Assembly (NCBI RefSeq): GCF_036084755.1
Contig: NZ_CP107968.1
Coordinates: 6,100,501-6,164,500, forward strand
DNA from: Streptomyces sp. NBC_00370
Lineage (GTDB): Bacteria; Actinomycetota; Actinomycetes; Streptomycetales; Streptomycetaceae
Direction of reading: 5' to 3'
Length of the DNA stretch: 64,000 nucleotides
The notes beneath the pieces were generated by a model. The model saw only the letters and a program-made list of their open reading frames with translations. It had not been told where the DNA came from and searched no databases. The stretch's first letter is position 1. Every line of letters begins with the position of its first letter. Position numbers and translations under genes: made by a program. Below, piece by piece: positions 27,235 through 35,660 of this stretch.

Positions 27235-28095
27235 GTGCCCGAGCTGCCCGAGGTCGAAGTCGTCCGCCGCGGACTTGAGCGCTGGGTCAGCGGCAGGACC
27301 GTCGCCGAGGTCGAGGTGCTGCACCCGCGCGCGGTACGCCGGCACCCGGCGGGCGGCGCCGACTTCGCCGCCCAGCTGAAGGGCCACACCATCGGGGCGG
27401 CCATGCGCCGCGGCAAGTACCTCTGGCTGCCGCTCGCCGACACGGACGCCTCGGTCCTGGGGCACCTCGGGATGAGCGGTCAGCTCCTCGTCCAGCCGGA
27501 GACGGTGCCCGACGAGAAGCACCTGCGGATCCGTATCCGCTTCGCCGACGATCTCGGCACCGAACTGCGCTTCGTCGACCAGCGCACCTTCGGCGGCCTC
27601 TCGCTGCACGACAACACCCCCGAAGGCCTGCCGGACGTCATCGCGCACATCGCACGCGACCCGCTGGACCCGGCCTTCGACGACGCCGCCTTCCACACCG
27701 CGCTGCGCCTGCGCCGTACGACGATCAAGCGCGCGCTGCTCGACCAGTCGCTGATCAGCGGCGTCGGCAACATCTACGCCGACGAGGCCCTGTGGCGCAG
27801 CAAGCTCCATTACGAGCGCCCCACGGCGACCCTGACCCGGCCGCGCTCGGCCGACCTGCTCGACCAGGTGAGGGTCGTCATGAACGCGGCCCTGTCCGTC
27901 GGCGGCACCAGTTTCGACAGCCTGTACGTGAATGTGAACGGCGAGTCCGGCTACTTCGACCGCTCGCTGGAGGCGTACGGCCGTGAGGGTGAACCGTGCC
28001 ACCGGTGCGGCACCCCGATCCGCCGCCGCCCGTGGATGAACCGGTCCAGCTACTTCTGCCCGCTCTGCCAGCGTCCGCCACGCGCCACCGGCTGA
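27235..28095 (+). CDS. mutM: Formamidopyrimidine-DNA glycosylase
   Basis: A 286-residue repair enzyme removing 8-oxoguanine, with AP lyase activity. The catalytic PELPEVEVVRRGLE follows the GTG directly (Pro2, Glu3), the catalytic Lys is in MRRGKYLWL, the H2TH motif is RALLDQSLISGVGNIYADEALW and the zinc finger is CHRCGTPI...CPLCQR at the C-terminus. It is the last gene of the yceD-rpmF-rnc-mutM series. Confidence 0.96.
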   Translation: MPELPEVEVVRRGLERWVSGRTVAEVEVLHPRAVRRHPAGGADFAAQLKGHTIGAAMRRGKYLWLPLADTDASVLGHLGMSGQLLVQPETVPDEKHLRIRIRFADDLGTELRFVDQRTFGGLSLHDNTPEGLPDVIAHIARDPLDPAFDDAAFHTALRLRRTTIKRALLDQSLISGVGNIYADEALWRSKLHYERPTATLTRPRSADLLDQVRVVMNAALSVGGTSFDSLYVNVNGESGYFDRSLEAYGREGEPCHRCGTPIRRRPWMNRSSYFCPLCQRPPRATG

Positions 28096-28161
28096 CGCGG
28101 CGCGCGGGACGGGTGGGGCTTGCAGCAGGACGAGTGGGGCAGTCGGGCAGTCGGGGAAGGC

Positions 28162-29055
28162 TCAGAAGCCGAAGTCCTGCGTCCACCAGGGGCCGCCGGA
28201 GCCGGTGTGGACGCCGACGCCGAGGCGGGTGTAGTCGCAGTTCAGGATGTTCGCGCGGTGGCCCTCGCTGTTCATCCAGGCGTCCATGACCGCCTGTGCG
28301 TCGGCCTGGCCGCGGGCTATGTTCTCGCCGCCAAGACCCTCGACGCCCGCCTTGTCGGCGCGGTCCCAGGGCGTGTCGCCGTCCGGGTCCGTGTGGTCGA
28401 AGAAGCCGCGGGCGGCCATGTCGTCGCTGAAGTTCTGCGCGAGGGTGCCCAGCGAGGCGTCGGCGCGTACCGGTGAACAGCCCACCTTCGCGCGCTCCTC
28501 GTTGACCAGCGACAGGACGGCGGCCTCGGTGGAGCTGGGGGCTGAAGGCGCCGCTTGGACGGCGCGCTCGGTGGTCTGGCGGGGCGCCGGGGCCTTGCTC
28601 GGCGTCTCCTCGGGCTTCGTCTTCGTCGCCTTCGGAGGGGCCGTCGACGGCTTCGGGGCCTTGGTCGGCTTGGCCGCCGGCTTGGAGGGCGTGGCGGACG
28701 GCGTCTTCTCCGGCGCCGACGAGCGCCCTGTGCCACGGCTCGGGGAGACGGAGGGCCGCTCGTCCTGGTCCGGGCTCTGCACGCCGCCGTTCTGCAGCAG
28801 CGTGGGCGGGCCGCCGTCGGCGCGTATCTGGTCGCCGTTGGTGGGGCTGCCGCCGACCACGAACTGCGAGCCGCCGGGCAGCATGCCCGAGGTCACGGCG
28901 ACCGCGCCCACGGCCATGGCGGCCGAAGCGCCGAGCAGCCCGGTGCGGACGGGGCCTATGCGCCGCTTCTGGCGTGCGCCACCGCGGTGCCTGCCCGCGG
29001 GGCCGGCCTCTTCGACGGTGGCGGGCCGGGCAGCGGAGCGTCCGTGGCGTCCCAT
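28162..29055 (-). CDS. CAP/SCP-domain secreted or membrane-anchored protein
   Basis: A 297-residue protein. A basic N-terminus (RRIGPVRTGLLGASAAMAVGAVAV) acts as signal anchor, followed by a Pro/Ser/Thr/Lys-rich linker of about 100 residues (ATPSKPAAKPTKAPKPST) that could cross the cell wall. The C-terminal CAP domain starts near residue 175 (EAAVLSLVNEERAKVGCSPV) and has GHRANILNCDYTRLGVG. These extracellular domains occur in sporulation and cell-wall proteins; the function here is unknown. The inner ATG at 29055 is chosen because upstream codons look non-coding. Confidence 0.88.
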   Translation of the reverse strand: MGRHGRSAARPATVEEAGPAGRHRGGARQKRRIGPVRTGLLGASAAMAVGAVAVTSGMLPGGSQFVVGGSPTNGDQIRADGGPPTLLQNGGVQSPDQDERPSVSPSRGTGRSSAPEKTPSATPSKPAAKPTKAPKPSTAPPKATKTKPEETPSKAPAPRQTTERAVQAAPSAPSSTEAAVLSLVNEERAKVGCSPVRADASLGTLAQNFSDDMAARGFFDHTDPDGDTPWDRADKAGVEGLGGENIARGQADAQAVMDAWMNSEGHRANILNCDYTRLGVGVHTGSGGPWWTQDFGF

Positions 29056-29188
29056 CTGCGTGCCCCTCTCGTGCTCTCGACGACAACGTGACTCACCCGA
29101 ACGAGTGAGGCTCATTTCGACGGGACTGTAGCCCATGACGTGTGGGGTCGCCGGGTCGTGTGAGCAATTGGGCAGTTAGCTTGCGTGC

Positions 29189-29470
29189 ATGACGGAACAC
29201 GTACGGCTCACCGCATGGGTGCGCGGCCGAGTGCAAGGAGTGGGCTTCCGCTGGTTCACCAGGGCAAACGCTTTGGAGATCGGCGGTCTCACCGGATTCG
29301 CCCTCAACCTGGACGACGGGCGGGTGCAGATCGTGGCGGAAGGGGCGCGTGAGAATTGCCACCGTCTGCTGGAGTGGCTCGAATCGCCCGACACACCCGG
29401 ACGCGTCGACGGAGTCACTGAGATCTGGGACACCCCGCGCGAGGGTTACGAGAGCTTCGCCATCCGCTGA
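29189..29470 (+). CDS. acyP: Acylphosphatase
   Basis: A 93-residue ferredoxin-like enzyme hydrolysing acyl phosphates. The phosphate loop GRVQGVGFRWF has catalytic Arg21, and catalytic Asn40 is in FALNLDDGRVQ. Complete; divergent from the CAP gene. Confidence 0.94.
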   Translation: MTEHVRLTAWVRGRVQGVGFRWFTRANALEIGGLTGFALNLDDGRVQIVAEGARENCHRLLEWLESPDTPGRVDGVTEIWDTPREGYESFAIR

Positions 29471-29861
29471 CGGTGATCGGCACGGCCTCGGAACCGCCGG
29501 CTCCGGTCATGCCCCTGGCACATGCGTATCTCCCCGGTGACCTGGTGGTTGCCAAGAACACCCTGGCCGTGCCAGGCTGCCGGGTTAACGTTGATCGACA
29601 CGTGGTGAGATGCCCCCGGCGCCCGCAGGAGAGGCGCCCCCGCCGATTTCACGGCGGCGTGCCCCCGGGCCGTCCGCCGTCGCGGGCTGTGATCGTGTTG
29701 ACCGTCAAACTTTTTGGTGAGACTCTGGAAGCCCCGCGCACCTCAGCTGTTTGGCAGTAAGAACCGCAGTGATCAAAGCACTGTCAGGCACCGCGGGTGC
29801 GATATTCCCCTATGACCCGAACCGCATCCGGTCGGTCACTCAGTGTGGAGGACCAGCAATC
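29471..29861. promoter_or_regulatory. Intergenic region upstream of the small coiled-coil gene
   Basis: About 390 bases with no supported gene. It contains a run of GC-rich dyads near 29600-29690 (for example CGCCGATTTCACGGCGGCG) that may terminate acyP. A TTGACC at 29698 stands before an AT-richer stretch that may hold the next promoter; no clear -10 was seen. A good GGAGG site precedes the ATG at 29862. Confidence 0.35.
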
Positions 29862-30080
29862 ATGGCAAAGGCGCTTCTCGGTTATGTCGGCGGTTCCGAC
29901 CCGCGACTTCTCGCCGAGATGCGACGGCTTCAGCAGCGTGTCCAGGACCTCGAATCCGAGCTTGTACGGATCCAGTCCGAGAACGACGCGTTGAACGCCG
30001 CCGTCGCACAGCACCCTGGAGAGTCGCTGTTCGACAGCATGGACATCGACGTCCCCCAGGCGGAGCCTGCGCTCACCTGA
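29862..30080 (+). CDS. Small coiled-coil protein upstream of smc
   Basis: A 72-residue protein starting MAKALLGYVGGSDPRLLAEMRRLQQRV. A heptad-rich helix (about residues 18-48, LQQRVQDLESELVRIQSENDAL) predicts a parallel coiled coil, followed by an acidic tail. It has a strong GGAGG ribosome site, its own terminator, and a conserved place before smc in Streptomyces. Function unknown. Confidence 0.85.
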   Translation: MAKALLGYVGGSDPRLLAEMRRLQQRVQDLESELVRIQSENDALNAAVAQHPGESLFDSMDIDVPQAEPALT

Positions 30081-30136
30081 CGGCGGCCCCCAACCGGGGC
30101 CAGGTGAGAAACACTCTCGCGAGATCAAGAATATGC

Positions 30137-30164
30137 AAGGGACGCTTCGGCGTCCCTTCTTTTC
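30137..30164 (+). terminator. Intrinsic terminator with TTCG loop
   Basis: AAGGGACGC-TTCG-GCGTCCCTT followed by CTTTTC: perfect 9-bp stem, stable tetraloop and a short T-run. It isolates the small coiled-coil gene from smc. Confidence 0.88.
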
Positions 30165-30300
30165 TTGATTCTTTTCCCCTCATCTCCCGCCGCACGAAGC
30201 GTCATTGCCCGTACGCCGGCTTTCTTAACGTCTGATGTGCCCTGCACGTTCGCCGGTGAAACCGCCGAAGGACGATCCGGGCCGGGTAGAGTCCGGCGGC

Positions 30301-33300
30301 GTGCACCTCAAGGCCATGACCCTGCGCGGGTTCAAATCCTTCGCCTCCGCCACGACGCTGCGTTTCGAGCCGGGAATCACCTGCGTCGTAGGTCCCAACG
30401 GCTCAGGCAAGTCCAATGTCGTGGACGCGCTCTCCTGGGTCATGGGCGAACAAGGCGCGAAGTCGCTGCGCGGCGGCAAGATGGAGGACGTCATCTTCGC
30501 CGGGACGACCGGCCGGCCCCCGCTGGGCCGCGCCGAGGTCTCCCTCACCATCGACAACTCCGACGGCGCTCTGCCCATCGACTACGCCGAGGTCACCATC
30601 ACGCGGATCATGTTCCGCAACGGCGGCAGCGAGTACCAGCTCAACGGCGACACCTGCCGGCTCCTCGACATCCAGGAACTGCTCTCCGACTCCGGCATCG
30701 GCCGCGAGATGCACGTCATCGTCGGACAGGGCCAGCTCGACTCCGTACTCCACGCCGACCCGATGGGCCGCAGGGCCTTCATCGAGGAGGCGGCGGGCGT
30801 ACTGAAGCACCGCAAGCGCAAGGAGAAGGCGCTGCGGAAGCTCGAAGCGATGAAGGCCAACCTCGCCCGCGTCCAGGATCTCACCGACGAGCTGCGCCGC
30901 CAGCTCAAACCCCTGGGACGGCAGGCCGCCGTCGCCAGGAGGGCCGCCGTCATCCAGGCCGACCTGCGCGACGCCCGGCTGCGGCTCCTCGCCGACGACC
31001 TGGTCAAGCTCCGCGAGGCACTGCGCACCGAGATCGCCGACGAGGCCGAACTCAAACAGCGCAAGGAGACGGCCGAGACCCGGCTCAAGACGGCGCTGAT
31101 CCGCGAGGCGGAGCTGGAGGACGAGGTACGGCGGCTGGCGCCACGGCTCCAGCGCGCCCAGCAGACCTGGTACGAGCTGTCCCAGCTCGCCGAGCGGGTG
31201 CGCGGTACGGTCTCGCTCGCCGACGCCCGCGTACAGAGCGCGGGCCAGGCCCCCGCCGACGAGCGGCGCGGCCGTGACCCCGAGGACATGGAGCGCGAGG
31301 CCGCCCGGATCCGCGAGCAGGAGGCGGAGCTGGAGGCCGCGCTCGAAGCGGCCGAGCACGCCCTGGAGGACACCGTCGCGCACCGGGCCGAGCTGGAACG
31401 CTCGCTCACGGCCGAGGAGCGCCGGCTGAAGGACGCGGCCCGCGCCATCGCCGACCGCCGCGAAGGCCTGGCCCGGCTGCACGGCCAGGTCAACGCGGCC
31501 CGCAGCCGCGCCGCCTCCGCCCAGGCCGAGATCGGCCGCCTCGCCGAGGCCCGTGACCAGGCGCGCGAGCGCGCCGCCGGCGCCCAGGAAGAGTACGAAC
31601 AGCTCAAGGCGGAGGTCGAAGGACTCGACGCCGACGACCACGAACTGACCGAACGGCACGAAGCGGCCCGGCAGGCGCTCCGCGACGCCGAGCAGGCGCT
31701 GACCGCCGCACGCGAGGCCGCGACAGCCGCCGAACGCGAACGGGCCGCCCTCGCCGCCCGCCACGACGCGCTCGCCCTGGGCCTGCGCCGTAAGGACGGC
31801 AGCGGCGCGCTCCTCGGCGCCCGCGACCGGCTCACCGGCCTGCTCGGCCCGGCCGCCGAGCTGCTCACCGTCACGCCCGGCTACGAGGTCGCCGTGGCGG
31901 CGGCGCTCGGCGCGGCGGCCGACGCGATTGCCGTGAGCGGTCCGGCGACGGCGGCGGACGCCATCCGGCTGCTGCGCGAACAGGACGCCGGTCGGGCGGC
32001 CCTGCTGCTGAGCGCGCCGCGCCCGCAGGGCACGGTGCCCGGCCAGGCCGAACACCGGACGACCGCCGCGCCGCCGGCGCCGGACGCTCTACCCCGGCAG
32101 AGCGCCGGGACCGCGACGGAAACCGGCACCGGCACCGGCACCGCGACCGACGGATCCGTCCCCGCGACCGCTCCCGCCGTCGCGGTGTCCGTCGCGACCA
32201 CGCCACCCGTCGTCGACCTCGTACGGGGACCCGCCGAACTCATGGACGCCGTCGCCCGGCTCGTACGCGACATGGTCGTCGTCGGGACACTGGAGGACGC
32301 CGAGGAGCTGGTCGCCGCACGGCCCGAGCTGACCGCCGTCACCACCGAGGGCGACGTCCTCGGCGCGCACTTCGCGCACGGCGGCTCGGCGGGCGCGCCC
32401 AGCCTGCTCGAAGTGCAGGCGTCCGTGGACGAGGCGGCGGCCGCGCTGGCCGAACTCGCCGTACGGTGCGAAGAACTGGCGGCGGCCCAGCACGCGGCGA
32501 GCGCCCGGCGTACCGAATCCGCCGCGCTCGTCGAGGAACTGGGGGAGCGCAGGCGGGCCGCCGAACGGGCCAAGTCCGCCGTTTCCGGGCAGCTCGGCCG
32601 GCTCTCGGGGCAGGCGCGCGGCGCGGTCGGCGAGGCCGAACGTACCGCAGCGGCGGCCGCGAAGGCGCAGGAAGCCCTGGAGCGCGCCACCGGCGAGGCC
32701 GAGGAGCTGGCCGAGCGGCTGCTCGTCGCCGAGGAGGCGCCGGTCGAGGAGGAGCCCGACACCTCCGTCAGGGACCGGCTCGCCGCCGACGGCGCCAACG
32801 CCCGGCAGACCGAGATGGAGGCCAGGCTCCAGGTCCGTACCCACGAGGAGCGGGTCAAAGGGCTGGCCGGACGGGCCGACTCGCTCGACAGGGGAGCCCG
32901 CGCGGAGCGCGAGGCACGGGCGCGCGCCGAGCAGCGGCGGGCCCGGCTGCGCCACGAGGCGCAGGTCGCCTCGGCTGTCGCGGCGGGGGCCAGGCAACTG
33001 CTCGCACACGTCGAGGTGTCGGTCGTACGGGCCGAGGCGGAACGCGTCACGGCCGAGGCCGCCAAGGCGGAGCGCGAACAGGAACTGGTCGCCGAACGCA
33101 ACCAGGGCCGTGATCTGAAGGCCGAACTCGACAAGCTCACCGACTCGGTGCACCGGGGCGAGGTGCTCGGCGCCGAGAAGCGCATGCGCATCGAGCAGCT
33201 GGAGGCCAAGGCCCTGGAGGAGCTCGGCGTCGAACCGGCCGGGCTCATCGCCGAGTACGGACCCGACCAGCTCGTCGCACCGTCACCCGCCGCCGAGGGC

Positions 33301-33999
33301 GAGGAGCTTCCGGAGGACCCGGAGCATCCGCGCAACCAGCCGGTGCCGTACGTACGCGCCGAACAGGAGAAGCGGCTCAGGTCCGCCGAACGGGCGTATC
33401 AGCAACTCGGGAAGGTGAATCCGCTCGCCCTTGAGGAGTTCGCCGCACTGGAGGAGCGGCACAACTTCCTCTCCGAGCAGCTCGAAGACCTCAAGAAGAC
33501 CCGCGCGGACCTGCTCCAGGTCATCAAGGAGGTCGACGAACGCGTCGAACAGGTCTTCACCGAGGCCTACCGGGACACCGCACGCGAGTTCGAGGGCGTC
33601 TTCTCGCGGCTGTTCCCCGGCGGCGAGGGACGGCTGCTGCTGACCGACCCGGAGAACATGCTCACCACCGGCGTCGACGTCGAGGCCCGGCCGCCGGGCA
33701 AGAAGGTCAAGCGGCTCTCGCTGCTCTCCGGCGGCGAACGCTCCCTGACGGCCGTCGCGCTGCTCGTCTCCATCTTCAAGGCCAGGCCCAGCCCGTTCTA
33801 CGTGATGGACGAGGTCGAGGCGGCCCTCGACGACACCAACCTGCAGCGGCTGATCCGCATCATGCAGGAGCTCCAGGAGAGCTCACAGCTGATCGTGATC
33901 ACGCATCAGAAGCGGACGATGGAGGTCGCCGACGCGCTGTACGGCGTCTCCATGCAGGGCGACGGCGTGTCCAAGGTGATCAGCCAGCGGCTGCGCTGA
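30301..33999 (+). CDS. smc: Chromosome segregation protein SMC
   Basis: A 1232-residue SMC ATPase that folds and segregates chromosomes. N-terminal Walker A GPNGSGKSNVVDALSW is near residue 35. Two long coiled coils flank a hinge at about residues 500-690. The C-terminal signature LLSGGERSLTAVALL and Walker B FYVMDEVEAALDD are complete. Streptomyces SMC is usually nearer 1190 residues. The excess is a Thr/Gly/Ala/Pro-rich stretch of about 60 residues inside the hinge, partly encoded by ACCGGC repeats at 32122-32139. The GTG at 30301 (HLKAMTLRGFKSF) matches family starts. Confidence 0.96.
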   Translation: MHLKAMTLRGFKSFASATTLRFEPGITCVVGPNGSGKSNVVDALSWVMGEQGAKSLRGGKMEDVIFAGTTGRPPLGRAEVSLTIDNSDGALPIDYAEVTITRIMFRNGGSEYQLNGDTCRLLDIQELLSDSGIGREMHVIVGQGQLDSVLHADPMGRRAFIEEAAGVLKHRKRKEKALRKLEAMKANLARVQDLTDELRRQLKPLGRQAAVARRAAVIQADLRDARLRLLADDLVKLREALRTEIADEAELKQRKETAETRLKTALIREAELEDEVRRLAPRLQRAQQTWYELSQLAERVRGTVSLADARVQSAGQAPADERRGRDPEDMEREAARIREQEAELEAALEAAEHALEDTVAHRAELERSLTAEERRLKDAARAIADRREGLARLHGQVNAARSRAASAQAEIGRLAEARDQARERAAGAQEEYEQLKAEVEGLDADDHELTERHEAARQALRDAEQALTAAREAATAAERERAALAARHDALALGLRRKDGSGALLGARDRLTGLLGPAAELLTVTPGYEVAVAAALGAAADAIAVSGPATAADAIRLLREQDAGRAALLLSAPRPQGTVPGQAEHRTTAAPPAPDALPRQSAGTATETGTGTGTATDGSVPATAPAVAVSVATTPPVVDLVRGPAELMDAVARLVRDMVVVGTLEDAEELVAARPELTAVTTEGDVLGAHFAHGGSAGAPSLLEVQASVDEAAAALAELAVRCEELAAAQHAASARRTESAALVEELGERRRAAERAKSAVSGQLGRLSGQARGAVGEAERTAAAAAKAQEALERATGEAEELAERLLVAEEAPVEEEPDTSVRDRLAADGANARQTEMEARLQVRTHEERVKGLAGRADSLDRGARAEREARARAEQRRARLRHEAQVASAVAAGARQLLAHVEVSVVRAEAERVTAEAAKAEREQELVAERNQGRDLKAELDKLTDSVHRGEVLGAEKRMRIEQLEAKALEELGVEPAGLIAEYGPDQLVAPSPAAEGEELPEDPEHPRNQPVPYVRAEQEKRLRSAERAYQQLGKVNPLALEEFAALEERHNFLSEQLEDLKKTRADLLQVIKEVDERVEQVFTEAYRDTAREFEGVFSRLFPGGEGRLLLTDPENMLTTGVDVEARPPGKKVKRLSLLSGGERSLTAVALLVSIFKARPSPFYVMDEVEAALDDTNLQRLIRIMQELQESSQLIVITHQKRTMEVADALYGVSMQGDGVSKVISQRLR

Positions 34000-34105
34000 C
34001 GCCGCGCCACCTCCGGTGGTGGGGGAGAGCGACCTGTGCCCAACTGGAGGGGCCTCGCACCCCCACCCGCCGGGCCGGCACGGCGGCGCGGCCCCAGGAG
34101 TTCAT

Positions 34106-35527
34106 GTGACCAGTACAGCGCAGGCGCCGCCGCCCGGAGGGCGGACGGCCCGTCCCGACCACCTCCGCCACGTCGTCTTCATCGCCGCCGCCGCTGCCAT
34201 GGGCGGCTTCCTCTTCGGCTACGACAGCTCGGTGATCAACGGCGCCGTCCAGGCGATCCGGGAGAAGTACGACGTCGGATCCGCCGCGCTTGCCCAGGTC
34301 ATCGCCGTCGCCCTGATCGGCTGCGCGATCGGGGCTGCCGTCGCGGGCCGGATCGCCGACCGGATCGGCCGTATCCGCTGCATGCAGATCTCCTCGATCC
34401 TGTTCACCATCAGCGCCGTCGGCTCCGCGCTGCCGTTCGCCATCTGGGACCTGGCCATCTGGCGGGTCATCGGCGGCTTCGCGATCGGCATGGCGTCGGT
34501 GATCGGCCCCGCCTACATCGCCGAGGTCTCACCCGCCGCGTACCGCGGCCGGCTCGGCTCGTTCCAGCAGGGCGCCATCGTCATCGGCATCGCGCTGTCG
34601 CAGCTCGTCAACTACGGCATCCTGCAGATCGCCGACGGCGACCAGCGCGGCAAGATCGGCGGCCTCGAAGCCTGGCAGTGGATGCTCGGCGTGATGGTCC
34701 TTCCCGCGATCCTCTACGGCGTGCTCTCCTTCCTGATCCCCGAGTCACCGCGCTATCTGATCTCCGTGGGCCGGCGTGCCCGCGCGCGAGAAGTGCTCGC
34801 CGAGGTCGAGAACGACGACGTCGACCTGGACGCCCGCGTCGCCGAGATCGACACCGCGATGCGCCGCGAGCACAAGTCCAGCTTCAAGGACCTGCTGAAC
34901 GGCCGCCGCAACTTCCTGCCCATCGTCTGGGTCGGCATCGGCCTCTCCGCCTTCCAGCAGCTCGTCGGCATCAACGTGGCCTTCTACTACTCGGCGACGC
35001 TCTGGCAGTCGGTCGGCATCAACCCGTCCAGCTCGTTCCTCTACTCGTTCACGACCTCGATCGTGAACATCATCGGCACCGTGATCGCGATCGTCCTGGT
35101 GGACCGCGTAGGCCGCAAACCCCTCGCCCTCGTCGGCTCCTGCGGCATGACGGTCTCACTCGCCCTGGAGGCCTGGGCCTTCTCCGCGAAACTCGTGGAC
35201 GGCAAACTGCCCACCCTCGAAGGCACCACGGCCCTCGTCGCGGCGCACGTCTTCGTGCTGTTCTTCGCGCTGTCCTGGGGCGTCATCGTCTGGGTCTTCC
35301 TCGGCGAGATGTTCCCGAACAGAATCCGCGCGGCAGCCCTGGGCGTCGCCGCGTCCGCGCAATGGATCGCCAACTACGCCATCACGGCCAGCTTCCCCAG
35401 CCTGTCCTCCGACTGGAGCCTGTCGGGGACGTACATCATCTACACCTGCTTCGCGGTGCTCTCCATCCCGTTCGTACTGATCTTCGTGAAGGAGACAAAG
35501 GGAAAGACGCTCGAAGAAATGGGCTGA
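34106..35527 (+). CDS. glcP: Glucose permease, sugar-porter MFS family
   Basis: A 473-residue proton-sugar symporter with 12 predicted membrane segments. Sugar porter signatures are present: FGYDSSVINGA in helix 1, RIADRIGRIRCM, PESPRYLISVGRR between halves, QQLVGINVAFYYS in helix 7, DRVGRKPLALVG, and the C-terminal PETKG-like VKETKGKTLEEMG. Sequence and its place between smc and ftsY match GlcP of S. coelicolor, the main glucose uptake system. The GTG follows CAGGAG. Confidence 0.88.
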   Translation: MTSTAQAPPPGGRTARPDHLRHVVFIAAAAAMGGFLFGYDSSVINGAVQAIREKYDVGSAALAQVIAVALIGCAIGAAVAGRIADRIGRIRCMQISSILFTISAVGSALPFAIWDLAIWRVIGGFAIGMASVIGPAYIAEVSPAAYRGRLGSFQQGAIVIGIALSQLVNYGILQIADGDQRGKIGGLEAWQWMLGVMVLPAILYGVLSFLIPESPRYLISVGRRARAREVLAEVENDDVDLDARVAEIDTAMRREHKSSFKDLLNGRRNFLPIVWVGIGLSAFQQLVGINVAFYYSATLWQSVGINPSSSFLYSFTTSIVNIIGTVIAIVLVDRVGRKPLALVGSCGMTVSLALEAWAFSAKLVDGKLPTLEGTTALVAAHVFVLFFALSWGVIVWVFLGEMFPNRIRAAALGVAASAQWIANYAITASFPSLSSDWSLSGTYIIYTCFAVLSIPFVLIFVKETKGKTLEEMG

Positions 35528-35593
35528 CCTCGAACCACGACGGCATCGGCGGGTCCAGAATCTCGACCACGGCGGTCCGATACTGGGAGCGTT

Positions 35594-35660
35594 GTGACTC
35601 CTCCCCGCCGAAAGCGGCAGGGCTTCTCGCTATGCCGATTCGGCTTCGCGACGGACCAGC
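35594..35660 (-). ncRNA. Predicted 3' scaffold of the TnpB guide (omega) RNA
   Basis: In IS200/IS605 elements the guide RNA overlaps the tnpB 3' end and runs through the right end into flanking DNA. Here the last tnpB codons are followed by a hairpin with an 8-bp stem (one T-G pair) and AGGAGTCAC. The expected guide then begins AACGCTCCCAGTATCG in the flank. Extent at the 5' side is unknown. Confidence 0.4.

Noticed and set aside
30403..33335. Several long leftward frames across smc
   Set aside because: Antisense shadows of a clear SMC gene, with Leu/Gly or Ser/Arg-biased composition.
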